From Paenibacillus xylanexedens (GTDB lineage Bacteria > Bacillota > Bacilli > Paenibacillales > Paenibacillaceae): 64,000 nucleotides of DNA. The stretch covers positions 1,984,001 through 2,048,000 of the forward strand of contig NZ_VEBF01000001.1 of assembly GCF_007676705.1 (NCBI RefSeq). The letters run 5' to 3'. Shown piece after piece: positions 9,280-17,044 of this stretch. Each line of letters starts with the position of its first letter. Position 1 is the stretch's first letter. The notes beneath the pieces were generated by a model, which was not told the origin of the DNA, did no database searches, and worked only from the letters and a program-made list of their open reading frames with translations. Made by a program: the position numbers and the translations under genes.

Positions 9280-11469
9280 ATGATGAAATCATTCCACGTA
9301 TTTGGGCAGGATCTGAAGTCCGCCTTCAAAAAACCAAAAGTATTTATTCCGATTCTTGTCGTACTGTTCATACCGGTACTGTATAGCGGCCTGTTCCTGA
9401 ATGCATTCTGGGACCCCTATGGCAAAATGAATGAATTACCTGTAGCCGTGGTCAACACGGATCAGGGCGCAGTCTACAACGACAAATCACTGGAGGTCGG
9501 TCAGAATCTGGTCGATGAATTGAAAAAAAGTGATGATTTCAACTGGCAATTCGTCACTCGCGAACAAGCAGAACAAGGTATGGAAGACAACACGTATTAT
9601 ATGACCATTGTGATTCCGGAGGACTTTTCCGCCAAAGCAACGACCCTGATGGATGAACACCCTGAGCCGGCAGATCTGATCTATGAACCCAATGAAGGAT
9701 ACAACTTCCTTGCAGGTCAGATTGGCGGGACAGCAGTCAAACAAATTCGCTCCAAAGTCGCTGCCAAAGTCACAGAATCATATACCGAAACGCTATTGGA
9801 TCAGGTAGAAAAAATCTCTGGAGGATTGGCGGATGCCGGGGATGGCGCAGGTCAGATTCATGATGGTGCGATCAAGCTGGATGAGGGTGCTGCTAAATTA
9901 AAAGAGAATCTGTCCAAACTGGCCGCAGGCACAGACAAGCTCGAAACGGGCGTAGTTCCGTTAAAAGAAGGTACGTCCACTCTCGCCCAAGGCATAGGTG
10001 ATCTTCATACTGGTGCAAGCGCCCTGTCCAGTGGACTATCCCAATTGGCAGCAGCAGGCACGAAGCTGAGTGATGGAGCAACCCAGGCTGAGACAGGTAG
10101 CAAACAGCTACAGGCTGGTCTTCAATCTGCTCAGGAAGGCGCAGCTAAGCTGGATGCAGGACTGGCGGCTTCCGAGGAAGGCAGTGCGAAGCTGACTGCT
10201 GGGCTGCAAAGTTCTGTTGAGGGCAGTGGCAAAGTAAGCGAAGGTGCCAAAGCGGTTGCACAAGGCCTCGCCCAATTAGCTGAAGCCAGTCCGGAACTTG
10301 CCGCAAGTCCGGCTGTGCAGCAGCTCCTGGCAGCCAGTCAGGCCGTAGCGGCAGGCAGCGAACAGGTGTATCAGGGCGGGCAGCAATTGGTCGCTGGCAG
10401 TCAAAACCTATACGCAGCACAACAGCAACTGCATCAAGGCAGCAGTCAGTTGGTACAGGGTGAACAACAACTGGTACAAGGAGCTACGCAGTTATCCGCC
10501 GGACATGAAAAGCTTGCGACTGGTTTACAACAATTCAATTCCAAATTATCCGAAGCAGCCGTTGGAGGAGCCAAACTTGCGGATGGTTCAGGTCAATTGA
10601 ATGCTGGTGCAGGCAAGCTGGTTGCCGGTGTAAGCCAACTTACAGACGGAATCTCAACCCTTGCAGATGGCTCACATAAGCTGGATGACGGTGCTGGTCA
10701 GTTTAAAGAAGGTACGCTCAAGCTTACAGACGGCTCTGGCGAACTTGCCACCAAGCTGAATGAGACGGCTGAGCAGACGGGTAGTGTGAAAAAGACCGAT
10801 GAACTGGTAACCATGTATGCAGAGCCTGTTCAGGTCGATGAGCATAAATATAACGAGGTTCCTAATTATGGTACAGGATTCTCGCCATACTTTCTGTCAC
10901 TCGGGCTGTTTGTCGGCGCATTGATTGCTACGTTAGTTGTACCCACACGCGGTAGTACGGTTAGCGAGGCAAGTGGCTGGAATCGCTTTGTGAGTAAAAC
11001 GCTGGCTTTCACACTGATGAGTGCTGTACAGTCCCTGCTTGCTTCATGGCTGGTCTTATCCGGTTTGGGTCTGGATGTTCAGAGCGTTCCATTGTTCCTC
11101 TTGTTCAGCTTTGTTACCAGTCTAAGCTTCATGTACATCATTCAGGCGTTGGTGACTTGGCTGGAGAACCCGGGACGATTCCTCGCGATTCTGATGTTGA
11201 TCTTCCAGCTTACTACCAGCGCGGGCACCTTCCCGCTCGAACTAATTCCAAATTGGCTGAAAGTATTCAACCCATGGCTGCCTATGACCTATTCGGTAAC
11301 GGGGTATAAAGCAGTCATCTCAAGTGGACAGTTCGGCGTGGCTTGGGATCAGATCGGCATTCTGTGTATCTTCGCCGTGATTGGTCTCGGAGGAACCTTA
11401 ACGTATTTCCTGATGCATCGCACCACGGAGAACGCAAACGTCAGCAGTGAAGTCGCGCTTCACGCATAG
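9280..11469 (+). CDS. yhgE: YhgE/Pip family membrane protein
   Basis: A 729-residue envelope protein with the YhgE/Pip layout. One N-terminal membrane helix (about residues 18-38) is followed by a large extracytoplasmic part. That part has a long run of about 11-residue units rich in Gly, Ala, Leu, Gln and Ser (for example KLDAGLAASEEGSAKLTAGL), from about residue 185 to 500. Five or six C-terminal membrane segments follow (about 525-720). Relatives include the lactococcal phage infection protein Pip and proteins linked to type VII secretion or ABC-2 export. The exact role is unknown. ATG codons at 9280 and 9283 are both reachable from GGGAGAG. Confidence 0.9.
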   Translation: MMKSFHVFGQDLKSAFKKPKVFIPILVVLFIPVLYSGLFLNAFWDPYGKMNELPVAVVNTDQGAVYNDKSLEVGQNLVDELKKSDDFNWQFVTREQAEQGMEDNTYYMTIVIPEDFSAKATTLMDEHPEPADLIYEPNEGYNFLAGQIGGTAVKQIRSKVAAKVTESYTETLLDQVEKISGGLADAGDGAGQIHDGAIKLDEGAAKLKENLSKLAAGTDKLETGVVPLKEGTSTLAQGIGDLHTGASALSSGLSQLAAAGTKLSDGATQAETGSKQLQAGLQSAQEGAAKLDAGLAASEEGSAKLTAGLQSSVEGSGKVSEGAKAVAQGLAQLAEASPELAASPAVQQLLAASQAVAAGSEQVYQGGQQLVAGSQNLYAAQQQLHQGSSQLVQGEQQLVQGATQLSAGHEKLATGLQQFNSKLSEAAVGGAKLADGSGQLNAGAGKLVAGVSQLTDGISTLADGSHKLDDGAGQFKEGTLKLTDGSGELATKLNETAEQTGSVKKTDELVTMYAEPVQVDEHKYNEVPNYGTGFSPYFLSLGLFVGALIATLVVPTRGSTVSEASGWNRFVSKTLAFTLMSAVQSLLASWLVLSGLGLDVQSVPLFLLFSFVTSLSFMYIIQALVTWLENPGRFLAILMLIFQLTTSAGTFPLELIPNWLKVFNPWLPMTYSVTGYKAVISSGQFGVAWDQIGILCIFAVIGLGGTLTYFLMHRTTENANVSSEVALHA

Positions 11470-11496
11470 TACGGATACAGATAAATTAAAATAGGT

Positions 11497-11567
11497 AAAG
11501 GCATATCCCCTGCCCTGACTCGCTGAATGACAGCAAGTCTGGCGTAAAGAGATATGCCTTTGTGCTT
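11497..11567 (+). terminator. Intrinsic terminator after yhgE
   Basis: AAGGCATATC (11498-11507) pairs perfectly with GATATGCCTT (11551-11560) across a long loop that can form further pairs. A T-rich tail follows. Confidence 0.8.
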
Positions 11568-11570
11568 TTG

Positions 11571-11783
11571 TTAGTTTAAAAATCTAAGAAAATCACCTTG
11601 CATGGAGCCAAGGGTAAGCATTTTCTTGATAATGCTAAATCGCCAATGGGTACCGTTGATTTGGAACGACCATATAGCGGAGAGCAGCATTCCAGATTTT
11701 AATTTTTGATGTTGCAGATCAGCTAAAGCAAAATCAACCGTTTCTACAACTTTGGAGGAAAATGCATTGATAAAAAGAATTCG
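11571..11783 (-). pseudogene. Possible 3' remnant of a lost gene
   Basis: Between in-frame stops there are 70 protein-like codons without a usable start or ribosome binding site. The translation contains GMLLSAIWSFQINGTHWRFS and ends LGSMQGDFLRFLN. The frame is closed upstream by a stop at 11784-11786. The composition looks coding rather than random, which suggests a decayed C-terminal fragment. I cannot assign a family. Confidence 0.3.
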
Positions 11784-11843
11784 TTAAACGTTCTATAGAT
11801 TTTCTAGTGATGAATAGCATCGATATTATTCCTATTCCTTTTC

Positions 11844-12182
11844 CTAGTATGTAGAGTACATATCAGAACTCGAGATAGCGAAAGTAAATAACAGCACGAA
11901 CGCAATCAGTAATAAGTATAACGCTACACTGATGATTCCACAGACAAGGCCAGCAATGGCTAATCCTCTCCCCTGCTCCATGCGGTTCTTAATTTCTTTG
12001 AGCGATACGGAGGCAATGATGATAGCAACAATACCAATCAATAATCCCACGTATGGAATCATGATGGACAGTATGCCCAAGACAAGAGCTGCAATCGATT
12101 TGCTATTGGTTTTTGGTACTACATAAGGTGGTGGTGGTGAATCGTTATAATAACGATTCACCTCATTCTCGCGATGTTCCAA
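11844..12182 (-). CDS. DUF4190-type small membrane protein
   Basis: A 112-residue protein. It has a proline-rich cytoplasmic head (NDSPPPPYVVPKTNSKS), then two long hydrophobic segments with the DUF4190 pattern SIAALVLGILSIMIPYVGLL and GRGLAIAGLVCGIISVALYL. Members are widespread in Firmicutes and Actinobacteria and have no known function. Its start is preceded by GGGAGG. It appears monocistronic. Confidence 0.85.
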   Translation of the reverse strand: MEHRENEVNRYYNDSPPPPYVVPKTNSKSIAALVLGILSIMIPYVGLLIGIVAIIIASVSLKEIKNRMEQGRGLAIAGLVCGIISVALYLLLIAFVLLFTFAISSSDMYSTY

Positions 12183-12447
12183 GGTAAATCCTCCCTATTT
12201 ATTAAGTAATTTCATTATAATAGTTTAATAGAAATAGTCACCTCCATAATTTGTAAACTATGAATTATTATTAGTTTTATTTTATTTTCATCATCTGTAC
12301 ACAAAAATTGAAGTATAAGTTTCCACAAGAGTATGTAGTTTAGAATCCATTTATCACTACAATGATCCAATCAGATAATTCTTCTAACATACAGATACTA
12401 TTATAGTAGTAATATCTTTCTGGATCATATTAGGGGGATCGACATTT

Positions 12448-12660
12448 ATGAAAATAGATAAGGTACTGAATATACTTATGATTTTGATGCTTGTGGTCAT
12501 CGCTGTTTATCGAAATAATGTAGCTGTACTATGTTTTAGCATTGTTCTGTTTGGAATCATGAGTTATACGACTTTTCGAATTCGAACCCTTTGGAATGTA
12601 ATCACTTATATCGTGTTGACGCTAGTATTGATTGTCTGGAACATATATCTGTGGACATAA
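12448..12660 (+). CDS. Small membrane protein, 70 residues
   Basis: Two to three hydrophobic helices fill this 70-residue frame. A GGGGG ribosome binding site precedes the ATG, and the hairpin at 12678-12722 closes the unit. No family recognised. Coding status is supported by the start signal and the terminator position but remains moderate because of its size. Confidence 0.55.
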   Translation: MKIDKVLNILMILMLVVIAVYRNNVAVLCFSIVLFGIMSYTTFRIRTLWNVITYIVLTLVLIVWNIYLWT

Positions 12661-12677
12661 GCCATTATTTTAAAAAG

Positions 12678-12722
12678 AAAAAAGAACGCAGTCCCTTATT
12701 CTCATAGGATTGCGTTCTTTCG
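12678..12722. terminator. Intrinsic terminator, amino-acid transporter operon (likely bidirectional)
   Basis: AAAGAACGCA (12681-12690) pairs with TGCGTTCTTT (12711-12720), with an inner TCC/GGA. On the minus strand it is followed by a long T-rich tail, so it mainly ends the leftward ABC operon. Confidence 0.85.
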
Positions 12723-12751
12723 ACATTTCTTAGATTTGGAATGTCTACCTT

Positions 12752-13507
12752 CTATCTCTCCACTTCCACCCGCTGCAAAAATGTCCGGGTACGTGCAAGC
12801 TTCGGATTCCCGAAGATCTGTTCTGGTGGACCTGCCTCAGCGATCTCGCCGTTATCCATGAAGAATACGCGATCCGCAACGTCACGGGCGAAGCCCATCT
12901 CATGCGTAACAATCATCATCGTCATATTTTCCTGTGCAAGTTGTTTGATTACGCGTAGTACTTCCCCGGTCAGCTCCGGGTCGAGTGCCGATGTTGGCTC
13001 ATCGAACAGGAGAATGTCCGGCTGCATCATCAGTGCCCGAGCAATGGCAACACGCTGTTTCTGTCCACCGGACAGATTGGCCGGATAGGCATCGGCCTTG
13101 TCCGACAGCCCTACTTTGCCGAGTAATTCCAGACTGCGATGCCTAATGGCGCTTGAGCTTTCTTTTTTCAAAGTCTTCGGTGCGAGTTCCAGATTAGCTT
13201 GTACGGTCAGATGCGGGAACAAGTTGAAATGCTGGAACACCATACCCATACGATCCGTCATCTTGCGAATATCCGAAGCACCTGCGTAGCGGCCATTATC
13301 GACCAACGTCTGATCCTGAATGCGAATCGTTCCGCCCGAAATATCCTCCAGATGAATCAGGCTGCGCAGCATCGTACTTTTCCCCGAACCGGAAGGCCCA
13401 ATCACCGCAATCACCTCGCCTGGTTCCACGTTGAAGGATACCTGCTTCAGCACATCAAGTGTACCGAATGATTTTCTCAACTGATTTACTTCTATTATAT
13501 GTGTCAT
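12752..13507 (-). CDS. Polar amino-acid ABC transporter ATP-binding protein (GlnQ type)
   Basis: Cytoplasmic ATPase subunit of 251 residues. Walker A is GPSGSGKST, the Q-loop lies in [14 protein letters not shown], the signature is [15 protein letters not shown], Walker B is [13 protein letters not shown], and the switch His is in [10 protein letters not shown]. The sequence [11 protein letters not shown] is characteristic of the GlnQ/HisP/TcyN polar amino-acid group. It is the last gene of a three-gene operon (binding protein > permease > ATPase), 33 bp after the permease. Confidence 0.95.
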   Translation of the reverse strand: MTHIIEVNQLRKSFGTLDVLKQVSFNVEPGEVIAVIGPSGSGKSTMLRSLIHLEDISGGTIRIQDQTLVDNGRYAGASDIRKMTDRMGMVFQHFNLFPHLTVQANLELAPKTLKKESSSAIRHRSLELLGKVGLSDKADAYPANLSGGQKQRVAIARALMMQPDILLFDEPTSALDPELTGEVLRVIKQLAQENMTMMIVTHEMGFARDVADRVFFMDNGEIAEAGPPEQIFGNPKLARTRTFLQRVEVER

Positions 13508-13540
13508 ATGCAGACAGTCCTTTGATTGATCAGATTTAAT

Positions 13541-14200
13541 TTATTCAAATGAAAACCGCTTCTCCAGTGCCTTGAACAACAACGTAAGTACAAGTGTCAT
13601 GAGCAGATACATAATCGCTGCCACAAAGAAAGGGGTCAGCTGCAAGTCGCGATTCACCGCCGCTTGGGCGTAATACAACAGCTCAGGTACAGCTACGGCA
13701 TAGAGCAGCGCTGTATCCTTGATGAGCGTAATGGATTCATTGGCCGTTGCGGGCAATACTACACGAATCATCTGCGGAATGATGACTTTGGTCATCGTCT
13801 GCCATTTCGTTAATCCAAGTACCTTTGCTGCCTCATGTTGCCCTTTATCAATGGACAGCAGTCCGCCCCTGAAGATTTCAGCAAAGTACGCCGCATAGTT
13901 CAGGATGAACGCAATTCCCGCTGCTACAAAGCGATCAAACACCAGATACTCTCCAATCACCGGAAGCAACGGTAAACCGAAGCAGAAGAATAGAATTTGG
14001 AGCAGTAGCGGTGTTCCTCGCATCACATATACATAGGTATGAGCAATCCATGCCAGCGGTTTAATCTGGCTTCTCATGGCGAGCGTTACCGCAAATCCAA
14101 GCGGTACAGAGAGCACGATGGCGAGCAAGAACATGAAAATCGTGGTCTGTGCACCTTCTAGCATAGGTTTTAAAATGGTCGATAGATAATCCCAACTCAT
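13541..14200 (-). CDS. Polar amino-acid ABC transporter permease (HisM/GlnP type)
   Basis: Membrane permease of 219 residues with about five helices. The family features are FMFLLAIVLSVPLGFAVTLA in the first helix, YVYVMRGTPLLLQILFF, and the EAA loop GQHEAAKVLGLTKWQTMTKV followed by IIPQMIRVVLPATANE. A single permease gene suggests a homodimeric channel. It lies between the binding protein and ATPase genes. Confidence 0.94.
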   Translation of the reverse strand: MSWDYLSTILKPMLEGAQTTIFMFLLAIVLSVPLGFAVTLAMRSQIKPLAWIAHTYVYVMRGTPLLLQILFFCFGLPLLPVIGEYLVFDRFVAAGIAFILNYAAYFAEIFRGGLLSIDKGQHEAAKVLGLTKWQTMTKVIIPQMIRVVLPATANESITLIKDTALLYAVAVPELLYYAQAAVNRDLQLTPFFVAAIMYLLMTLVLTLLFKALEKRFSFE

Positions 14201-14225
14201 TATTTTGTCTCCTCTAATCTGTTAA

Positions 14226-14272
14226 CCCCGCATTCCTCTGGGGCATGAATCGCTCCAGCATGGAATACGGGG
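14226..14272 (-). other. Intercistronic stem-loop between binding-protein and permease genes
   Basis: CCCCGCATTCC (14226-14236) can pair with GGAATACGGGG (14262-14272), with one mismatch, and no T run follows. Such hairpins after solute-binding-protein genes usually protect the upstream message or partially terminate, giving more binding protein than permease. Confidence 0.6.
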
Positions 14273-14312
14273 TCCGTTTTGTTTCAAACTATATATCAGG
14301 TGTGTAACCTGC

Positions 14313-15083
14313 CTATTTCAGAACCTTGTCTTCACCCAACCATTGGGTGGAGATTTTAGCTGCTGTTCCATCTGCACTCAGCTCATCCAGTGCTTTTTGC
14401 AGCTGATTCAGAAGCTCTTCATTGCCTTTTTTGATACCAATGCCATATTGTTCCGGTGCAAGAGATTCATCCAGCAGTTTGAATGTTCCCTCTTCTTTGG
14501 ACATGTAGTATCTCGCTACCACTTCATCAATGATGACCGCATCCAGACGTTTCGTTTTCAAGTCCGTCAGTGCAAGCACGTTATCCTTGAATTCGGAAGC
14601 TTTTACTTTATCCTTCAGGGGACTCGCTGCCAGTGCATCTGCCGCAGAGGACAATGCCTGCAATCCCACATTTTTGCCATCGAGTTCATCCAGCTTCGTA
14701 ATTGGTGAGTCTGCCAATGTAATGGCTACCTGACTGTTTTCCAGATACGGCTTCGTGAAAAGCACCTTCTCTTTACGCTCATCTGTAATGGTGTACCCGT
14801 TCCAGATCATGTCGATCCGACCACTGTTCAGCTCTGATTCTTTGGAAGACCAGTCGATCGGCTGGAATGTGATTTCTTTACCCATTTTCTCCGCTGCAGC
14901 TCTTGCATAATCAATATCAAAACCTACAATTTCATTCTGCTCGTCTCGGAAGCCCATTGGAGCAAACTTATCATCAATTCCTACAACAATCGTGTTATCG
15001 TCTTTGCTTGCGGAACTGGAACAACCAGCAACAATCAACACACATATACTGATGAATAATAGTAGAATCGCTTTTTTTCTCAT
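14313..15083 (-). CDS. Amino-acid ABC transporter substrate-binding lipoprotein
   Basis: Extracytoplasmic solute-binding protein (family 3), 256 residues from the ATG at 15083. That ATG is preceded by GGAGGGG, and the frame's longer extension to 15119 would bury this site. A lipoprotein signal ends LLFISICVLIVAGC with Cys21. The mature part has the family pattern FAPMGFRDEQNEIVGFDIDY, then GRIDMIWNGYTITDER and KTKRLDAVIIDEVVARYY. It resembles cystine or glutamine/histidine binders; the ligand is not decided by sequence alone. Confidence 0.93.
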   Translation of the reverse strand: MRKKAILLLFISICVLIVAGCSSSASKDDNTIVVGIDDKFAPMGFRDEQNEIVGFDIDYARAAAEKMGKEITFQPIDWSSKESELNSGRIDMIWNGYTITDERKEKVLFTKPYLENSQVAITLADSPITKLDELDGKNVGLQALSSAADALAASPLKDKVKASEFKDNVLALTDLKTKRLDAVIIDEVVARYYMSKEEGTFKLLDESLAPEQYGIGIKKGNEELLNQLQKALDELSADGTAAKISTQWLGEDKVLK

Positions 15084-15153
15084 CTCTCGAACCCCTCCAT
15101 GTCTATAACCAAAACCCAAACGCTTTAGTTCGTTACCACGTTATCAGAGACTT

Positions 15154-15182
15154 ATAATAACATAGCATGGGAGAAGAGTCGA
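15154..15182 (-). promoter_or_regulatory. Candidate sigma-A promoter of the amino-acid transporter operon
   Basis: On the minus strand TCGACT (15177-15182) is separated by 17 bp from TATTAT (15154-15159), about 70 bp before the binding-protein start. The -35 matches 4 of 6 bases of the consensus. Confidence 0.45.
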
Positions 15183-15215
15183 GTATCTTGCCTATTTCCT
15201 TCTATTTCATACAGC

Positions 15216-15773
15216 TTAATTGTCAACAATCTGTGAAAAAGCCTCTTTCACTTGTGCCGGTTCTACCAGCTTCTCGCGTACAATCGAATTCCATAGCTCC
15301 GTGTTCTGAAGCTCCTTTAATTCCGTACCTGTCCATTGTTGGGCAGATTCACGACGTAAGGTATGGCTGGTATTCTCAAACTGGTAGACGATCTGCTCCA
15401 GATTATCGATCATAACAAAGTTCGCAACCGCATTATATACAAGTATCCGCTCAAGTTCCTCTGCATCCATCTCACGCGTATCCAAGCTATAATTCACTTG
15501 GACCGTGAACGTCTCCGGGTACAGTTGGTAACCATTCAATCTTTCACGTAAAGGTAAAGCCTGATTCAGATGACTAAGGTTTGAATTATCACCCATGTAG
15601 GGACTGCGATATTTGGCTAAAGCGGCAAAATCATGTGTCAGCGGATTCTTCTGCTCTTCCTCGTACCGAGCCTGTTTCGCCTCGATCTTCGGATTAACGA
15701 AGCCTTCAACAATCACTAAGCCAATGATGCCCAACACAACAAGTGTTATAATCCATATGTTTCTAATTCTCAT
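15216..15773 (-). CDS. Membrane-anchored DUF4825-like protein
   Basis: A 185-residue protein with one N-terminal membrane helix (IWIITLVVLGIIGLVIVEGF) and an extracytoplasmic domain. The segment KYRSPYMGDNSNLSHLNQAL recalls DUF4825 proteins of bacilli, an identification made from memory. It overlaps the permease-prefix gene by 4 bp (ATGA) and is the last gene of the PadR operon. A role in envelope stress or antimicrobial-peptide response is possible but not shown. Confidence 0.7.
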   Translation of the reverse strand: MRIRNIWIITLVVLGIIGLVIVEGFVNPKIEAKQARYEEEQKNPLTHDFAALAKYRSPYMGDNSNLSHLNQALPLRERLNGYQLYPETFTVQVNYSLDTREMDAEELERILVYNAVANFVMIDNLEQIVYQFENTSHTLRRESAQQWTGTELKELQNTELWNSIVREKLVEPAQVKEAFSQIVDN

Positions 15774-16465
15774 AACGCACCACTCACTTCATACTTACTA
15801 ACGATCCGATACGCCCGATGCACAACCAAAGGAATAATAACACTCAGTAATGGGATGGCAAAGGCAATGACGATCACAGCAAACTGATAGGGTCCATCCA
15901 CCTGAATGGGCCGATTAAACCAGATGTTGCTTCCGAATCGCAACGCTGCCTGCATTCCCCATAGTACGAGTATTAATGCCGCCCACAACCACCATATTCT
16001 GCGATTCCACTGCACTAAGGCAGGGATTCGAATAACCGTGGTTTTCACGGAAGTTGCAGAATCGTTCGTCTTGTTGATCAACAGATACAATACATACGTG
16101 CCACCAACAATGAGACTCACGATCATAAGCAGATTGTTTATGGCGGAGCCTTGCATCAGCACTCTCATTGGAATGGTAATGATCCAGGCTATGAGGCTAT
16201 AAATCAGAGCAGACTGCAACAACGCTGTCCAGTAAGGAACACGTTGTACCCTTCGATGGTCACTCATCACTTCATCCATACCAGCGATATGCTTAATGGC
16301 GGTATGGAACGCCTTCTCTTCACTCATCCCCTGCGAGATATAATCGTCAATCCGCGCAGCGAGATTGCTGTGAATCTCTTCTTTTAATTCTCGATTGTCT
16401 AATGTATCTTGTGCGTGAGCGAACAAACGATTCACATGACGGGTGATGCGAGCTTCCAATCTCAT
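15770..16465 (-). CDS. Permease-prefix-domain membrane protein
   Basis: A 231-residue membrane protein. The N-terminal 75 residues (RHVNRLFAHAQDTLDNRELK, then AARIDDYISQGMSEEKAFHTA) match the soluble 'permease prefix domain 1' often fused to or partnered with exporters in PadR operons. Four to five hydrophobic helices follow, and there is no FtsX-type permease core. Start and stop overlap both neighbours by 4 bp, giving a tightly coupled three-gene operon. Confidence 0.8.
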   Translation of the reverse strand: MRLEARITRHVNRLFAHAQDTLDNRELKEEIHSNLAARIDDYISQGMSEEKAFHTAIKHIAGMDEVMSDHRRVQRVPYWTALLQSALIYSLIAWIITIPMRVLMQGSAINNLLMIVSLIVGGTYVLYLLINKTNDSATSVKTTVIRIPALVQWNRRIWWLWAALILVLWGMQAALRFGSNIWFNRPIQVDGPYQFAVIVIAFAIPLLSVIIPLVVHRAYRIVSKYEVSGAL

Positions 16466-16821
16466 AGGTCTTCATCTCCTTTTTCTCCAGTGACAATCAT
16501 GCAATCAATCAGTGCCTTGGCTGCTTGCCAAGCATGAACCTGCTCTCTATAGGCTTCGAGGCCTTGCGTTGTAATTCGGTAATATTTGCGTCGTCCTCCC
16601 TGCGTCTCTTCCCCCCAGTAGGACTCCACATATCCACTCTTCTCCAGCCTCTTCAAACTGGAATAAAGCGTAGGTTCCTTCAGTTCAAACTGTTCTCCGC
16701 TCTTGCGATAGATTTCCTTAATAATGCTGTAGCCATAGTTATCGGCTGGTATAAGTACACTTAGAATGATGGGGTCAATGTTGCCCCGAATCAGATCACT
16801 ATTAATCACTTGCACATCCAT
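16462..16821 (-). CDS. PadR family transcriptional regulator
   Basis: DNA-binding repressor of 119 residues. It has the winged-helix PadR core ILSVLIPADNYGYSIIKEIY, the sequence ELKEPTLYSSLKRLEKSGYV, and the wing GGRRKYYRITTQG. The C-terminal helix is short (subfamily PadR-s1). It is first in an operon with a permease-prefix protein and a DUF4825-like protein. Its own promoter contains a perfect inverted repeat in the spacer, so autorepression is strongly suggested. Confidence 0.94.
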   Translation of the reverse strand: MDVQVINSDLIRGNIDPIILSVLIPADNYGYSIIKEIYRKSGEQFELKEPTLYSSLKRLEKSGYVESYWGEETQGGRRKYYRITTQGLEAYREQVHAWQAAKALIDCMIVTGEKGDEDL

Positions 16822-16857
16822 CTACGAGTTTCACCGACTTTCTTCCGTCCTGTGTAT

Positions 16858-16886
16858 ACTATAAGACATATTACTATGTCTGTAAA
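16858..16886 (-). promoter_or_regulatory. PadR promoter with operator embedded in the spacer
   Basis: The minus strand reads TTTACA (16881-16886), a 17-bp spacer, and TATAGT (16858-16863). The inverted repeat AGACATA-TTAC-TATGTCT (16864-16881) fills the spacer exactly and touches both hexamers. PadR operators commonly use ATGT/ACAT-containing repeats, as here. Binding would exclude RNA polymerase. Confidence 0.75.
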
Positions 16887-16990
16887 GGTAATGTGTATCA
16901 TATGGTAATGATGTATTGCAATGAGCAATATTCCTCTCTCGCTTTTCGTCTGGAAGATATGGAGTCTTTGTTATCAGTGGTGTCGACGGA

Positions 16991-17031
16991 AAAATAAAAA
17001 ACAAACAGGGCCCCTCCATTGGAGAAGCCCT
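16991..17031 (-). terminator. Intrinsic terminator after GH4 gene
   Basis: AGGGCCCCTCC (17007-17017) pairs with GGAGAAGCCCT (17021-17031), allowing two G-U pairs. A T-rich tail follows on the minus strand. Confidence 0.8.
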
Positions 17032-17044
17032 TACTCACTTTTAT

